This document shows positions 7,520 through 15,475 of a DNA stretch of 58,417 bases, piece after piece (within the stretch, counting starts at the first letter, position 1; each line of letters opens with the position of its first letter). The DNA comes from an uncultured Alistipes sp. (GTDB taxonomy: Bacteria; Bacteroidota; Bacteroidia; Bacteroidales; Rikenellaceae), in contig CAJTYA010000017.1 in assembly GCA_910583985.1 (NCBI GenBank), positions 1 through 58,417 on the forward strand, in the 5' to 3' direction. The position numbers and the translations under genes are program-made. Under the pieces are notes generated by a model. It was given only the letters and a program-made list of their open reading frames with translations. It was not told the origin of the DNA and ran no database searches.

Positions 7520-7675
7520 TATCTTTGTCAAAAGAGTTCTTCATCAAGCTGAAGATTACTGCAAGACAGAGCAGAAGATCGGTTAACAGATCGTTAACAC
7601 GCTAAAAGGCGATAACTCCGCAACTCGCTGACCGACAAAAGAAAAGAGGATTGAATTCTCAATCCTCCTGTTTTA
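7520..7675 (+). ncRNA. possible small RNA with promoter and terminator
   Basis: A full-consensus -7 box TATCTTTG (7520-7527) is followed by about 140 bases without a convincing reading frame. They end in a 9-bp stem GAGGATTGA/TCAATCCTC (7646-7654/7659-7667) followed by CTGTTTTAG. Near the 5' end CTTCA/TGAAG could form a hairpin, and GTTAAC occurs twice in the middle. No known RNA family was recognised. The right end of the mobile element may lie inside the promoter. Confidence 0.4.
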
Positions 7676-7867
7676 GAGCGGAACGAAGGCCGGGGAAACG
7701 GACGGACCGCCCCTTCGAATCCGTTTCCGCCCCCTGTCGGGACCGCGGTCGTCCGGGGCCCCGCAAAGGAGAGTGCCGATGCGCAGTTTCTCCGCGGACA
7801 TATCGTCGCATCGCCAGTGAGTCTGCGCCACGCTCCCGGCGCCCCCGCACCGAAGGGCTAAACGAAA

Positions 7868-7912
7868 AAGGGCCGAGGAAGTCCGCATGTATGGCGGGAC
7901 TTCCTCGGTCCT
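7868..7912 (-). terminator. terminator downstream of def
   Basis: The stem GGACCGAGGAAGTCC / GGACTTCCTCGGCCC on the minus strand is followed by TTTTTCG. It lies about 195 bases after the def stop. Between 7676 and 8104 nothing else was seen; frames there translate to low-complexity sequence. Confidence 0.7.
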
Positions 7913-8104
7913 TTCTCTCTTTTCCTGTGCGGCCGGCACCATATCGTCGCGAAACGGCGCCCCGCCCTTCTCCGCCGGGCGTTTCGACGCAGGCCGATCC
8001 GTCGGCGCCCCGCAGTCCGGCCAACACGGTCCTTCCCTCTCGACGCCGCGCTCCGACAAGAAAACGCACGCGAACGAAATAGGGCACACGGCCCGCTACT
8101 CCGA

Positions 8105-8659
8105 TTATTTCACTAATTTGGTCTTGTAAGCGGCCTTGTACTTTCCTTTGGCCATAGCGGAAAGTTTGCTCTTTATCAACGTCTTGCGCAAAGGCGACAG
8201 ATGATCGACGAACATTTTGCCCTCCAGATGGTCGTACTCGTGCTGGATGACGCGGGCGGCGAAACCGTCGTACTCCTCGTCGTGCTCGACGAAATTTTCG
8301 TCCATGTACCGGATCTTGATGCGCGAGGGACGGCTCACGTCCTCGTTCAGATGCGGCAGGCTCAGGCAGCCTTCGCAAAAAAGCGTCTCCTCGCCTCCGC
8401 GCTCGTAGATGCGCGCATTGATGAACGTCTTGCGGAACCCTTCGAGCCGGGGGTCTTCGTCGGCATTGACCGAAGCGTCGACGACGAACACCCGGATGTT
8501 GCGCCCCACCTGAGGCGCCGCCAGACCGACACCGTCGGCCTCGTACATCGTATCCCACAGATCGGAAAGGAACTTGTCCAGATCGGGATAGTCCGGTCCG
8601 ATGTCGACCGATTCTTTGCGGAGAACCGGAGAACCGTAAATGTAAATCGGTAAAAACAT
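8105..8659 (-). CDS. def: peptide deformylase
   Basis: This 184-residue enzyme removes the formyl group from the N-terminal methionine of new proteins. The three family motifs are present: GVGLAAPQ (43-50), EGCLSLP with the metal-binding Cys, and HEYDH with the two His ligands and catalytic Glu. The start at 8659 (MFLPIYIYGSPVLRKES) fits the family N-terminus; an in-frame extension to 8701 has no support. It follows ruvX with a 52-base gap on the same strand, so the two are probably cotranscribed from the promoter before ruvX. Confidence 0.97.
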   Translation of the reverse strand: MFLPIYIYGSPVLRKESVDIGPDYPDLDKFLSDLWDTMYEADGVGLAAPQVGRNIRVFVVDASVNADEDPRLEGFRKTFINARIYERGGEETLFCEGCLSLPHLNEDVSRPSRIKIRYMDENFVEHDEEYDGFAARVIQHEYDHLEGKMFVDHLSPLRKTLIKSKLSAMAKGKYKAAYKTKLVK

Positions 8660-8711
8660 ATCTCTCAATAACTTTTCATTCGTATCGACCGCCTCGCACA
8701 ACGGGAAGGCC

Positions 8712-9134
8712 TCAAAGCGAGCCCTTCGAATCGAGGTAGCCCTGAAGGATGATGGCGGCGCTCACCCGGTCCACCAGCCCCTTGTCTTCGCGTCGGCGCC
8801 CTTTAGGCACGCCGCCCGCGATGATCGCCTGCATGGCCATGCGCGAGGTGAAGCGTTCGTCGAACATCTCGACCTTTACCTGCGGCATCTCCTCGGCGAG
8901 CCGTCGCACGAACGGACGGATATAGGCGTAGGATTCCGAAGGCGAACCGTCCATCTGCCGGGGCATGCCCACGACGATCGTATCGACCCCGTTCTGCGGC
9001 ACATACCTTTTCAGAAAATCCATCAGCGTATGCGTCGGCACGGTGTCGAGCGCCCCGGCGATGATCCCCAGCGGATCGCTCACCGCGAGTCCCGTCCGCT
9101 TGCGCCCGTAATCGACAGATAGAATCCTTCCCAT
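8712..9134 (-). CDS. ruvX: RuvX/YqgF Holliday-junction resolvase-like nuclease
   Basis: The 140-residue protein has the RNase H-like fold of the YqgF family, which acts in pre-16S rRNA 5' end maturation and may resolve Holliday junctions. Visible motifs are SVDYGRKRTGLAVSD at the N-terminus (first catalytic Asp), FDERFTS in the middle (catalytic Glu) and VDRVSAAIILQGYL at the end (last Asp). The length is normal. It is divergent from the GH43-like gene, and both have -7 boxes in the 71-base gap. Confidence 0.93.
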   Translation of the reverse strand: MGRILSVDYGRKRTGLAVSDPLGIIAGALDTVPTHTLMDFLKRYVPQNGVDTIVVGMPRQMDGSPSESYAYIRPFVRRLAEEMPQVKVEMFDERFTSRMAMQAIIAGGVPKGRRREDKGLVDRVSAAIILQGYLDSKGSL

Positions 9135-9157
9135 GCGTCCGATCGTAAATTTCGACG

Positions 9158-9165
9158 CAAAGTTA
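9158..9165 (-). promoter_or_regulatory. -7 box of ruvX-def
   Basis: The minus strand reads TAACTTTG, a full TAnnTTTG match, 24 bases before the ruvX start codon. It stands back to back with the plus-strand box at 9177. Confidence 0.6.
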
Positions 9166-9176
9166 AGAAAAAAACC

Positions 9177-9184
9177 TATCTTTG
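9177..9184 (+). promoter_or_regulatory. -7 box of the GH43-like gene
   Basis: TATCTTTG is a full consensus match. The predicted transcript start near 9191 rules out the upstream in-frame start at 9182 and supports ATG 9206 or 9212. Confidence 0.65.
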
Positions 9185-9205
9185 CATTTCATACATACGC
9201 GAAGA

Positions 9206-10189
9206 ATGCCCATGAGGACCCGAACCCTGCAAAAAACGATTTCGGCGATGCTTTTCGTATCGGCGATGCTTTTCCACCCGACCGCACAGGGGCAGACCGT
9301 CGAACGCTCCGATCTTCCCATCCGCGACCCGTTCGTGCTGACCGACAGCACGCAGCGGACCTACTACCTGTTCGGAACGAACCGGGCGCACGAGGGATAC
9401 GACGGCTACAAAAGCAAAGACCTGGAGCATTGGGAAGGCCCCCTGCCGCTCTTCCGCAAGGACGACTCGTTCTGGGGCGAGAAGGACTTCTGGGCACCCG
9501 AATGCCATGCCTACCGGGGCAAATACTACCTCTTCACCACGGCACGGGGCAAGGCCGACAGCCTGCTGGGATCGTACATCCTCGTGGCCGACTCACCCGC
9601 AGGGCCGTTCCGCGAATACAGCCGCGGACGGCTGACGCCCGAAGGCTGGAACGCGTTGGACGGCACGCTGTACGTCGATGCCGCCGGCGATCCGTGGATG
9701 GTCTTCTGCCACGAATGGACCCAACTCCGAGACGGAACGATCGAGGCGGTCCGCCTCACGAAAAACCTCAAGAAGACCCAAGGCGCTCCGCACACGCTCT
9801 TCAGCGCCTCGCAGGCTCCTTGGGTGCGCTCGCACGTACCCGGAGCGGGACTCTACGTGACGGACGGTCCGTTCCTGCTGCACAACGAACGGGGCGAATT
9901 GCTCATGCTGTGGTCCTCGTTCTCCGACGAGGGATACGCCATCGGACTCTCCCGCTCGCAGAGCGGCGACATATTGGGACCGTGGGAACATTTCGAGGAG
10001 CCGCTTTTCTCGAAGGACGGAGGCCACGGCATGCTGTTCCGCACCTTCGACGGCCGCCTGATGCTCTCCATCCACCGGCCGAACCACACCGCCGAACGCG
10101 CCGTCTTCTTCGAAGTGCGTCCGACACCGGACGGAGGACTGAAAATCGCCCGGCCGACAGCCGCGGCGCACGACCCGAACGAAAAATAA
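9206..10189 (+). CDS. exported glycoside hydrolase family 43-like protein
   Basis: The protein (327 residues from 9206, 325 from 9212) begins with a basic start and a hydrophobic signal segment ending near QGQ, so it is exported. The mature part starts with LPIRDPFVL, which carries the GH43-type Asp of the five-bladed propeller, and continues with YYLFGTNRA, SKDLEHWEGP and NALDGTLYVDAAGDPWMVF, all typical of GH43/GH117-like enzymes acting on arabinose- or xylose-containing glycans. The substrate cannot be told. It ends 14 bases before glycyl-tRNA synthetase and may share its transcript. Confidence 0.8.
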   Translation: MPMRTRTLQKTISAMLFVSAMLFHPTAQGQTVERSDLPIRDPFVLTDSTQRTYYLFGTNRAHEGYDGYKSKDLEHWEGPLPLFRKDDSFWGEKDFWAPECHAYRGKYYLFTTARGKADSLLGSYILVADSPAGPFREYSRGRLTPEGWNALDGTLYVDAAGDPWMVFCHEWTQLRDGTIEAVRLTKNLKKTQGAPHTLFSASQAPWVRSHVPGAGLYVTDGPFLLHNERGELLMLWSSFSDEGYAIGLSRSQSGDILGPWEHFEEPLFSKDGGHGMLFRTFDGRLMLSIHRPNHTAERAVFFEVRPTPDGGLKIARPTAAAHDPNEK

Positions 10190-10203
10190 ACAACCCGAAG
10201 ATA

Positions 10204-11745
10204 ATGACACAGGAAGAACTTTTCAAGAAGCTGGTCGCTCACAGCAAGGAATACGGTTTCATCTTTCCTTCGAGCGAAATCTACGACGGACTGAGCGCCG
10301 TGTACGACTACGGCCAACTGGGCGTGGAGCTCAAAAACAACATCAAGAAATATTGGTGGGACGCGATGACCAAGCTCAACGACAACATCGTCGGGATCGA
10401 CTCGGCCATCTTCATGCACCCCCGGATCTGGGAAGCGTCGGGTCACGTGGGCGCCTTCAACGACCCGTTGATCGACAACCGCGACTCGAAGAAGCGTTAC
10501 CGTGCCGACGTGCTCATCGAGGACTTCATCGCCAAGCAGGACGAGAAGATCGCCAAGGAAGTCGAAAAAGCCCGCAAGCGTTTCGGCGAGGCGTTCGACG
10601 AGGCCAAGTTCCTCGAAACCAATCCCCGCGTGGCCGAGCACCGCGCCAAGCGGGACGCCGCCCACGACCGCATGGTCAAGGCGCTCAACGACAACGACCT
10701 CAACGAACTGCGGCAGATCATCGTGGACAGCGAAATCGTCTGCCCGATCTCCGGCACGCGCAACTGGACCGAAGTGCGTCAGTTCAACCTGATGTTCGAG
10801 ACCAAAATGGGCTCGGTGAGCGAAGGCGCCAACACGATCTACCTGCGCCCCGAAACGGCTCAGGGCATCTTCGTCAACTTCCTCAACGTACAGAAGACGG
10901 GCCGGATGAAAATCCCGTTCGGCATCGCGCAGATCGGCAAGGCGTTCCGCAACGAAATCGTCGCCCGGCAGTTCATCTTCCGCATGCGCGAGTTCGAACA
11001 GATGGAAATGCAGTTCTTCGTGCGTCCGGGCGAGGAGCTCAAATGGTTCGACCACTGGCGCCAGACGCGCATGAAATGGCACCGTGCGCTCGGATTCGGC
11101 GACACGCACTACCGTTTCCACGACCACGACAAGCTGGCCCACTACGCCAATGCAGCCACCGACGTCGAATACGAATTTCCGTTCGGGTTCAAGGAAGTCG
11201 AAGGCATCCACTCGCGCACGGACTTCGATCTGGGCAACCACCAGAAGTTCTCCGGCAAGAAAATCCAGTACTTCGACACCGAAACGGGCGAAAGCTACGT
11301 GCCCTATGTCGTCGAAACGTCGATCGGCGTGGACCGCATGGTGCTTCAGGTGCTCTCGGCCTCGTACGAAGAACAGAAACTCGACAACGGAGAAAGCCGC
11401 ACGGTGATGCATATCCCCGCCGCGCTGGCTCCGGTCAAGGCCGCCGTGCTGCCGCTCGTCAAAAAGGACGGTTTGCCCGAAGTGGCCCGCGAACTGATGC
11501 ACAGCCTCAAATTCGACCACAACGTGCAGTATGACGAAAAGGACAGCATCGGCAAGCGCTACCGCCGTCAGGATGCCATCGGCACGCCGTTCTGCATCAC
11601 GGTCGACCACCAGACGCTCGAAGACAAGACCGTCACGATCCGTCACCGCGACTCGATGGAACAGCAGCGCGTGGCCATCGCCGACCTTCCGGGTATCATC
11701 GGCGAGGAGGTCAGTTTCCGCAAGCTGTTCGCCAAACTGAGCTAA
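10204..11745 (+). CDS. glyS: glycyl-tRNA synthetase, single-chain dimeric type
   Basis: The 513-residue class II enzyme charges tRNA-Gly. It starts MTQEELFKKLVAHSKEYGFI, and shows motif 2 in AFRNEIVARQFIFRMREFEQ and motif 3 around ETSIGVDRMVLQVL. The C-terminal 110 residues form the anticodon-binding domain (IPAALAPVKAAVLPLVKKDG). Length and start fit the bacterial/archaeal alpha2 type, not the alpha2beta2 GlyQ/GlyS type. A longer frame upstream overlaps the GH43-like gene in another frame and is not real. Confidence 0.97.
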   Translation: MTQEELFKKLVAHSKEYGFIFPSSEIYDGLSAVYDYGQLGVELKNNIKKYWWDAMTKLNDNIVGIDSAIFMHPRIWEASGHVGAFNDPLIDNRDSKKRYRADVLIEDFIAKQDEKIAKEVEKARKRFGEAFDEAKFLETNPRVAEHRAKRDAAHDRMVKALNDNDLNELRQIIVDSEIVCPISGTRNWTEVRQFNLMFETKMGSVSEGANTIYLRPETAQGIFVNFLNVQKTGRMKIPFGIAQIGKAFRNEIVARQFIFRMREFEQMEMQFFVRPGEELKWFDHWRQTRMKWHRALGFGDTHYRFHDHDKLAHYANAATDVEYEFPFGFKEVEGIHSRTDFDLGNHQKFSGKKIQYFDTETGESYVPYVVETSIGVDRMVLQVLSASYEEQKLDNGESRTVMHIPAALAPVKAAVLPLVKKDGLPEVARELMHSLKFDHNVQYDEKDSIGKRYRRQDAIGTPFCITVDHQTLEDKTVTIRHRDSMEQQRVAIADLPGIIGEEVSFRKLFAKLS

Positions 11746-11776
11746 CACGGGCGACGGCCTGCCGTTCCGGCTTTTC

Positions 11777-11806
11777 CGAGGCTGCTCCTGCGGGGGCAGC
11801 CTCGGC
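11777..11806. terminator. hairpin after glyS
   Basis: A 10-bp stem CCGAGGCTGC/GCAGCCTCGG lies 32 bases after the stop codon. No T run follows, so it may be weak or only stabilise the mRNA end. The rest of the 289-base gap to coaD shows no gene. Confidence 0.5.
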
Positions 11807-12034
11807 TGTTGGACGGTCGGGGACCGGGCGGTGAGGACACACCCATAAGCCCCGCACACGCGTCCCGGCGGAGTCCGCACAGGAAAGCGCAGGTGCAGAA
11901 CAGGCAGAGACGGCGCGATGCGGCCGGACGGACCCTGTCCACGGAACCGGGACAGGAACGGCGGCGAAAGCCTTTCGGCCGCAAACTCGTTCCGGCATTT
12001 TTTATTCACCCCATATTTTCATACCTTGCATCCG

Positions 12035-12526
12035 ATGCAAACCGCAAACGACATCAACAGCAGAACCGCCCTGTTTCCGGGCTCGTTCGACCCGTTCACG
12101 CTGGGACACAAAATCGTCGTGGACCAAGGCCTCGAACTTTTCGAGCGGATCGTGATCGCCGTCGGCGTGAACACCGGCAAGAAGGGGCTTCTGGCTCCCG
12201 AAAACCGGGCACGGCTCATCCGCGACCTGTACCGCGACGATCCCCGCGTCGAAGTAGTCGTCTACAACGAACTCACGGGGAAAGTGTGCCGCCAACTGGG
12301 CATCGCCACGATCTTGCGCGGGCTGCGCAACACGGTCGACTTCGAATACGAACGCAACATCATGCAGGTGAACCAGACGCTCTTCCCGGAAATCCGGACG
12401 GTGCTGCTCTTCACGCCGGCCGAATACGTGGCCATATCGTCGAGCGTCATCCGCGAGCTGGTGGCTTTCGGAGGCGACCCCACGCCGTTGATGCCGGAAA
12501 ACATCGACATCCGCAACTACTTGTAA
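12035..12526 (+). CDS. coaD: phosphopantetheine adenylyltransferase
   Basis: This 163-residue enzyme makes dephospho-CoA from 4'-phosphopantetheine and ATP. The nucleotidyl-transferase motif FPGSFDPFTLGH near residue 13 and the ISSSVIREL motif near the end are both present, as is ILRGLRNTVDFEYE. The ATG at 12035 gives the normal length; the longer frame from 11918 is low-complexity. A weak -7-like TACCTTGC at 12022-12029 would give a very short leader. It is first in a run with lpxD, ruvC and the TlpA-like gene, with gaps of 20-35 bases. Confidence 0.96.
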   Translation: MQTANDINSRTALFPGSFDPFTLGHKIVVDQGLELFERIVIAVGVNTGKKGLLAPENRARLIRDLYRDDPRVEVVVYNELTGKVCRQLGIATILRGLRNTVDFEYERNIMQVNQTLFPEIRTVLLFTPAEYVAISSSVIRELVAFGGDPTPLMPENIDIRNYL

Positions 12527-12560
12527 ATCCAACATCCATCCGAATAAAAAACCTTCAAGC

Positions 12561-13607
12561 ATGGAATTCACAGCAGAACTGATCGCCGGCTATCTGGGCG
12601 GTGAAGTCGCGGGCGACCCCAAGGCGACCGTCTCGACTTTCGCCAAGATAGAGGAAGCCAAGCCCGGCGCACTCGCCTTTCTGGCCAATCCGAAATACGA
12701 ACACCATCTCTACACCACCCAAGCGACGGTCGTCATCGTCAACAAGTCGTTCACGCCCTCGGCACCCGTCGCCGCGACGATGATCCGGGTCGAGGACGCC
12801 TACTCGTGCTTCGCCAAACTGCTCGAACTCTACGCGGCCAACAAGCCGCAGAAAAAGGGGATCAGCCCGCTGGCCGCGATCCACGAGACGGCCGAGGTAG
12901 GCGAAGATGCCTACGTCGGCGAATACGCCGTCATCGGCGAAGGGGTCCGCACGGGAAAGAACTGCAAGATCTATCCGCAGGTATACCTCGGCGACCGCGT
13001 CGTGCTGGGCGACGGAGTCACCCTCTACCCCGGCGTGAAGATCTACGAAGAGTGCCGCATCGGCGACCGCGTCACGATCCACGCAGGGTCGGTCATCGGA
13101 GCCGACGGATTCGGATTCGCGCCGGACGAGAAGGGCGAGTACCACAAGATTCCGCAGATCGGCAACGTGCGCATCGAGGACGACGTCGAAATCGGCGCCA
13201 ATACCTGCATCGACCGGGCCACGATGGGCTCGACGGTCGTCCGCCGGGGCGTGAAGCTCGACAACCTGATTCAGGTGGGCCACAACGTCACCATCGGCGA
13301 AAACACGGTGGCCGCCTCGCAGGTCGGCATCGCCGGCTCGTCGAAAGTGGGCGCCGGGTGCATGATGGGCGGACAGGTCGGCATCGCCGGACACCTCACC
13401 ATCGGCGACGGCGTGAAACTGGCGTCCAAATCGGGCATATCGAACAGCGTCCCGGACGGAGAGACCTACATGGGCAGCCCCGCCATGCCGGGCATCAAAT
13501 ACCACCGGTCCTACGCCGTGTTCCGCAACCTGCCGGACCTGAGCGCCCAAGTCCGCCGGCTGGAAAAAGAGCTCGCCCGGCTCAAAGAGCAGGCGGCCGA
13601 ACGATAG
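12561..13607 (+). CDS. lpxD: UDP-3-O-acylglucosamine N-acyltransferase LpxD
   Basis: The 348-residue enzyme adds the N-linked acyl chain in lipid A synthesis. The N-terminal domain (about 1-100) binds the uridine part. Residues about 105-315 form the left-handed beta helix of hexapeptide repeats (for example VGEDAYVGEYAVIGEGV). The catalytic His is in QVGHNVTIGE. A short coiled C-terminal helix (VRRLEKELARLKEQ) helps trimer packing. The length is normal for the family. Confidence 0.97.
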   Translation: MEFTAELIAGYLGGEVAGDPKATVSTFAKIEEAKPGALAFLANPKYEHHLYTTQATVVIVNKSFTPSAPVAATMIRVEDAYSCFAKLLELYAANKPQKKGISPLAAIHETAEVGEDAYVGEYAVIGEGVRTGKNCKIYPQVYLGDRVVLGDGVTLYPGVKIYEECRIGDRVTIHAGSVIGADGFGFAPDEKGEYHKIPQIGNVRIEDDVEIGANTCIDRATMGSTVVRRGVKLDNLIQVGHNVTIGENTVAASQVGIAGSSKVGAGCMMGGQVGIAGHLTIGDGVKLASKSGISNSVPDGETYMGSPAMPGIKYHRSYAVFRNLPDLSAQVRRLEKELARLKEQAAER

Positions 13608-13628
13608 AAAAACAGGAAGGAGAGACTC

Positions 13629-14216
13629 GTGCCCGAAAAGATCGTCATGGGGATCGACCCCGGAACCAACACGACGGGATACGGCATCGTCCGGACCGAC
13701 GGCCGGCGGATGCAGTGCGTCGTGCTGGGCGACATCGACCTGCACCGGATCGGCGATCCGTACCGGAAACTGGGACGGATATTCGAACGCGTATGCGCCC
13801 TCATCGAGGCGTACCGGCCGGACGAGGTGGCGCTCGAATCGCCGTTTTTCGGCGAGAACGTCCAGAGCATGCTCAAACTCGGACGGGCCCAAGGCGTGGC
13901 GATGGCCGCCGCACTGAGCAAGGGCCTGCCGGTTTCGGAATACGCCCCGCGGCGCATCAAGCAGGCGATCACCGGACAGGGCTCCGCATCCAAAGAGCAG
14001 GTGGCCCTCATCCTCAAAGGCATGCTGCATCTGGACGAACTTCCCAAACGGCTCGACGCCACGGACGGACTGGCCGTGGCCGTATGCCACGTGTTCCAAT
14101 GCTCGCGGCCGGAGGGACTGGAAAGCGGTCTCCGGAAGAAAGCGCTGGGCGGAGGTCCCGCCTCCAAAAGCTGGGAGCAGTTCCTTGCGGAACATCCCGA
14201 ACGCATCAAAAAATAA
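13629..14216 (+). CDS. ruvC: Holliday junction endonuclease RuvC
   Basis: The 195-residue protein cleaves Holliday junctions with RuvAB. Acidic catalytic residues are visible in MGIDPGTNTTGYG, VALESPFF and DATDGLAVAVCH. The start is GTG at 13629, preceded by AAGGAG at a proper distance, which decides the start. It has a somewhat long C-terminal tail (after about 165) rich in Lys. It lies 21 bases after lpxD. Confidence 0.96.
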   Translation: MPEKIVMGIDPGTNTTGYGIVRTDGRRMQCVVLGDIDLHRIGDPYRKLGRIFERVCALIEAYRPDEVALESPFFGENVQSMLKLGRAQGVAMAAALSKGLPVSEYAPRRIKQAITGQGSASKEQVALILKGMLHLDELPKRLDATDGLAVAVCHVFQCSRPEGLESGLRKKALGGGPASKSWEQFLAEHPERIKK

Positions 14217-14240
14217 CGCGGCCCGACCGCTGAACGACTT

Positions 14241-15359
14241 ATGAAAAAAACATGGATTTCCCTGCTCGCACCGCTGGCACTGCTGCCCGGATGCCGGCAG
14301 GAGGCGACGCCCGGCTACAGGATCGAAGGCGAAATACCGGGCCTTTCGGGAACGGTGTACCTCACCGCATTCGAAGGCAAGACACCCGTCCGCATCGACT
14401 CGACGCAAGCCGCCAACGGCATGTTCGCCTTTACGGGCGACCGCGACATTCCGATTTTCGCCGCCATAGAGACGCCCGAAGCGCCGCTGGTCCGCTTCTT
14501 TCTCGAAAACGGTACGACACGGATCGCCGGGCCGGCCGACGACCCGGCTTCGATCGTCGTGACGGGCTCCGCCGAGACGGAGCTCTACGGTCGCTACGAA
14601 CGGCTGTCCGACTCGCTGGACCGGGTCGTCGAAACGGCCGGAACGGCAGAGCTCGCCCCGCAGGCGCTCGACTCGCTGGAGACGGCGGTCCAAGCGACGA
14701 AAATGGATTTCGTCCGCCGGCACCCCGGCAGCGTCGCGGCCGCCTACGTGCTCTACCGCCACTTGTCCTATTACCTGCCGGCCGAAGCTCTCGACGAAGC
14801 GCTGGCGGGTTTCCCGACCGCCGTACAATCCTCCGTCTACGCACAGATCGTCCGCTCGATGAGCGAAGCGCTGAAAAAGACCGCCGTAGGACGTCCCTAT
14901 TCCGACGTTTCGGCACCGGACACCGCCGGCCGCATCGTGGCGCTGTCCGAGGTCGCGGGTTCCGGCAAATACGTGCTGCTCGACTTCTGGGCCTCATGGT
15001 GCCCGCCCTGCCGGGCCGAACTGCCCTATCTGGCGGCCGCTTACCGTCGATACGCTCCGCGGGGCTTCGAAATCTACGCCGTCTCGCTCGACAAGGACAG
15101 AAAAGCGTGGGTCGACGCCATCCGACGCGGCAAGCTCGACTGGATTCACGTGAGCGACCTGACATTCTGGGAAAACCGCGGGTTGGAAACCTACGGCATA
15201 CGCTCCATTCCGTCGAACGTACTGATCGGCCCCGACGGCACGATTCTGGCCCGCAACCTCGAAGGCGAAGCCCTGCAAGCCCGCCTCGCCGAACTGCTCG
15301 GCCCGCCCGTGCCTCCTTCGCCCAAAGATTCGACGTCGAAGCCCGCCCCCGCCCGGTAA
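14241..15359 (+). CDS. TlpA-like thiol-disulfide lipoprotein (DUF4369 + thioredoxin)
   Basis: The 372-residue protein has a lipoprotein signal with lipobox LLPGC (Cys17). Residues about 25-120 fit DUF4369, often found before thioredoxin domains in Bacteroidetes. Residues about 225-345 are an AhpC/TSA-thioredoxin domain with active site WCPPC (C254 and C257) and the cis-Pro region SIPSNVLIGPDG. It should act as a periplasmic thiol-disulfide reductase or isomerase. A Pro/Lys-rich tail ends it. It is the last gene of the coaD-lpxD-ruvC run. Confidence 0.92.
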   Translation: MKKTWISLLAPLALLPGCRQEATPGYRIEGEIPGLSGTVYLTAFEGKTPVRIDSTQAANGMFAFTGDRDIPIFAAIETPEAPLVRFFLENGTTRIAGPADDPASIVVTGSAETELYGRYERLSDSLDRVVETAGTAELAPQALDSLETAVQATKMDFVRRHPGSVAAAYVLYRHLSYYLPAEALDEALAGFPTAVQSSVYAQIVRSMSEALKKTAVGRPYSDVSAPDTAGRIVALSEVAGSGKYVLLDFWASWCPPCRAELPYLAAAYRRYAPRGFEIYAVSLDKDRKAWVDAIRRGKLDWIHVSDLTFWENRGLETYGIRSIPSNVLIGPDGTILARNLEGEALQARLAELLGPPVPPSPKDSTSKPAPAR

Positions 15360-15434
15360 TCCGGCGCTTCATCGTCGTGCGCGGACAACGATAAAACAAC
15401 AGACCGAAACAAAGCTCCGACCGAACGTTTCGAT

Positions 15435-15475
15435 CCGTCCCGCGGAGAACGGAAGTTCCGTTCTCCGCGGGACGG
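15435..15475. terminator. 20-bp perfect palindrome after the lpxD-ruvC run
   Basis: Arms 15435-15454 and 15456-15475 (CCGTCCCGCGGAGAACGGAA and its complement) are perfect with a single central base. It starts 76 bases after the last stop codon. It probably ends transcription or protects the mRNA, although no T run follows. Confidence 0.6.

Larger units (their letters stand above)
1..7545. mobile_element. Tn5520/NBU-like mobilizable element
   Basis: An integrase, a RhuM-like gene and a MobV relaxase on the plus strand are followed by three cargo genes on the minus strand. The minimal integrase plus MobV set without a conjugation apparatus is that of small Bacteroides mobilizable transposons such as Tn5520, which need a helper element for transfer. 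The cargo is more AT-rich than the housekeeping genes that begin at 8105. Ends are not proven: a short match (ATTCACTAT, then TTCTTCAT) occurs at 14-39 and again at 7514-7544 and could mark the two junctions. The left end may also lie outside the window. Confidence 0.7.

Noticed and set aside
9853..12009. 718-residue open frame on the minus strand
   Set aside because: It lies opposite the GH43-like gene, glyS and the start of coaD. The opposite frame of GC-rich genes is often open; the composition (Val, Arg, His, Asp) is that of an antisense shadow.
12555..14828. 757-residue open frame on the minus strand
   Set aside because: Antisense shadow of lpxD, ruvC and the TlpA-like gene, with no recognisable motif.
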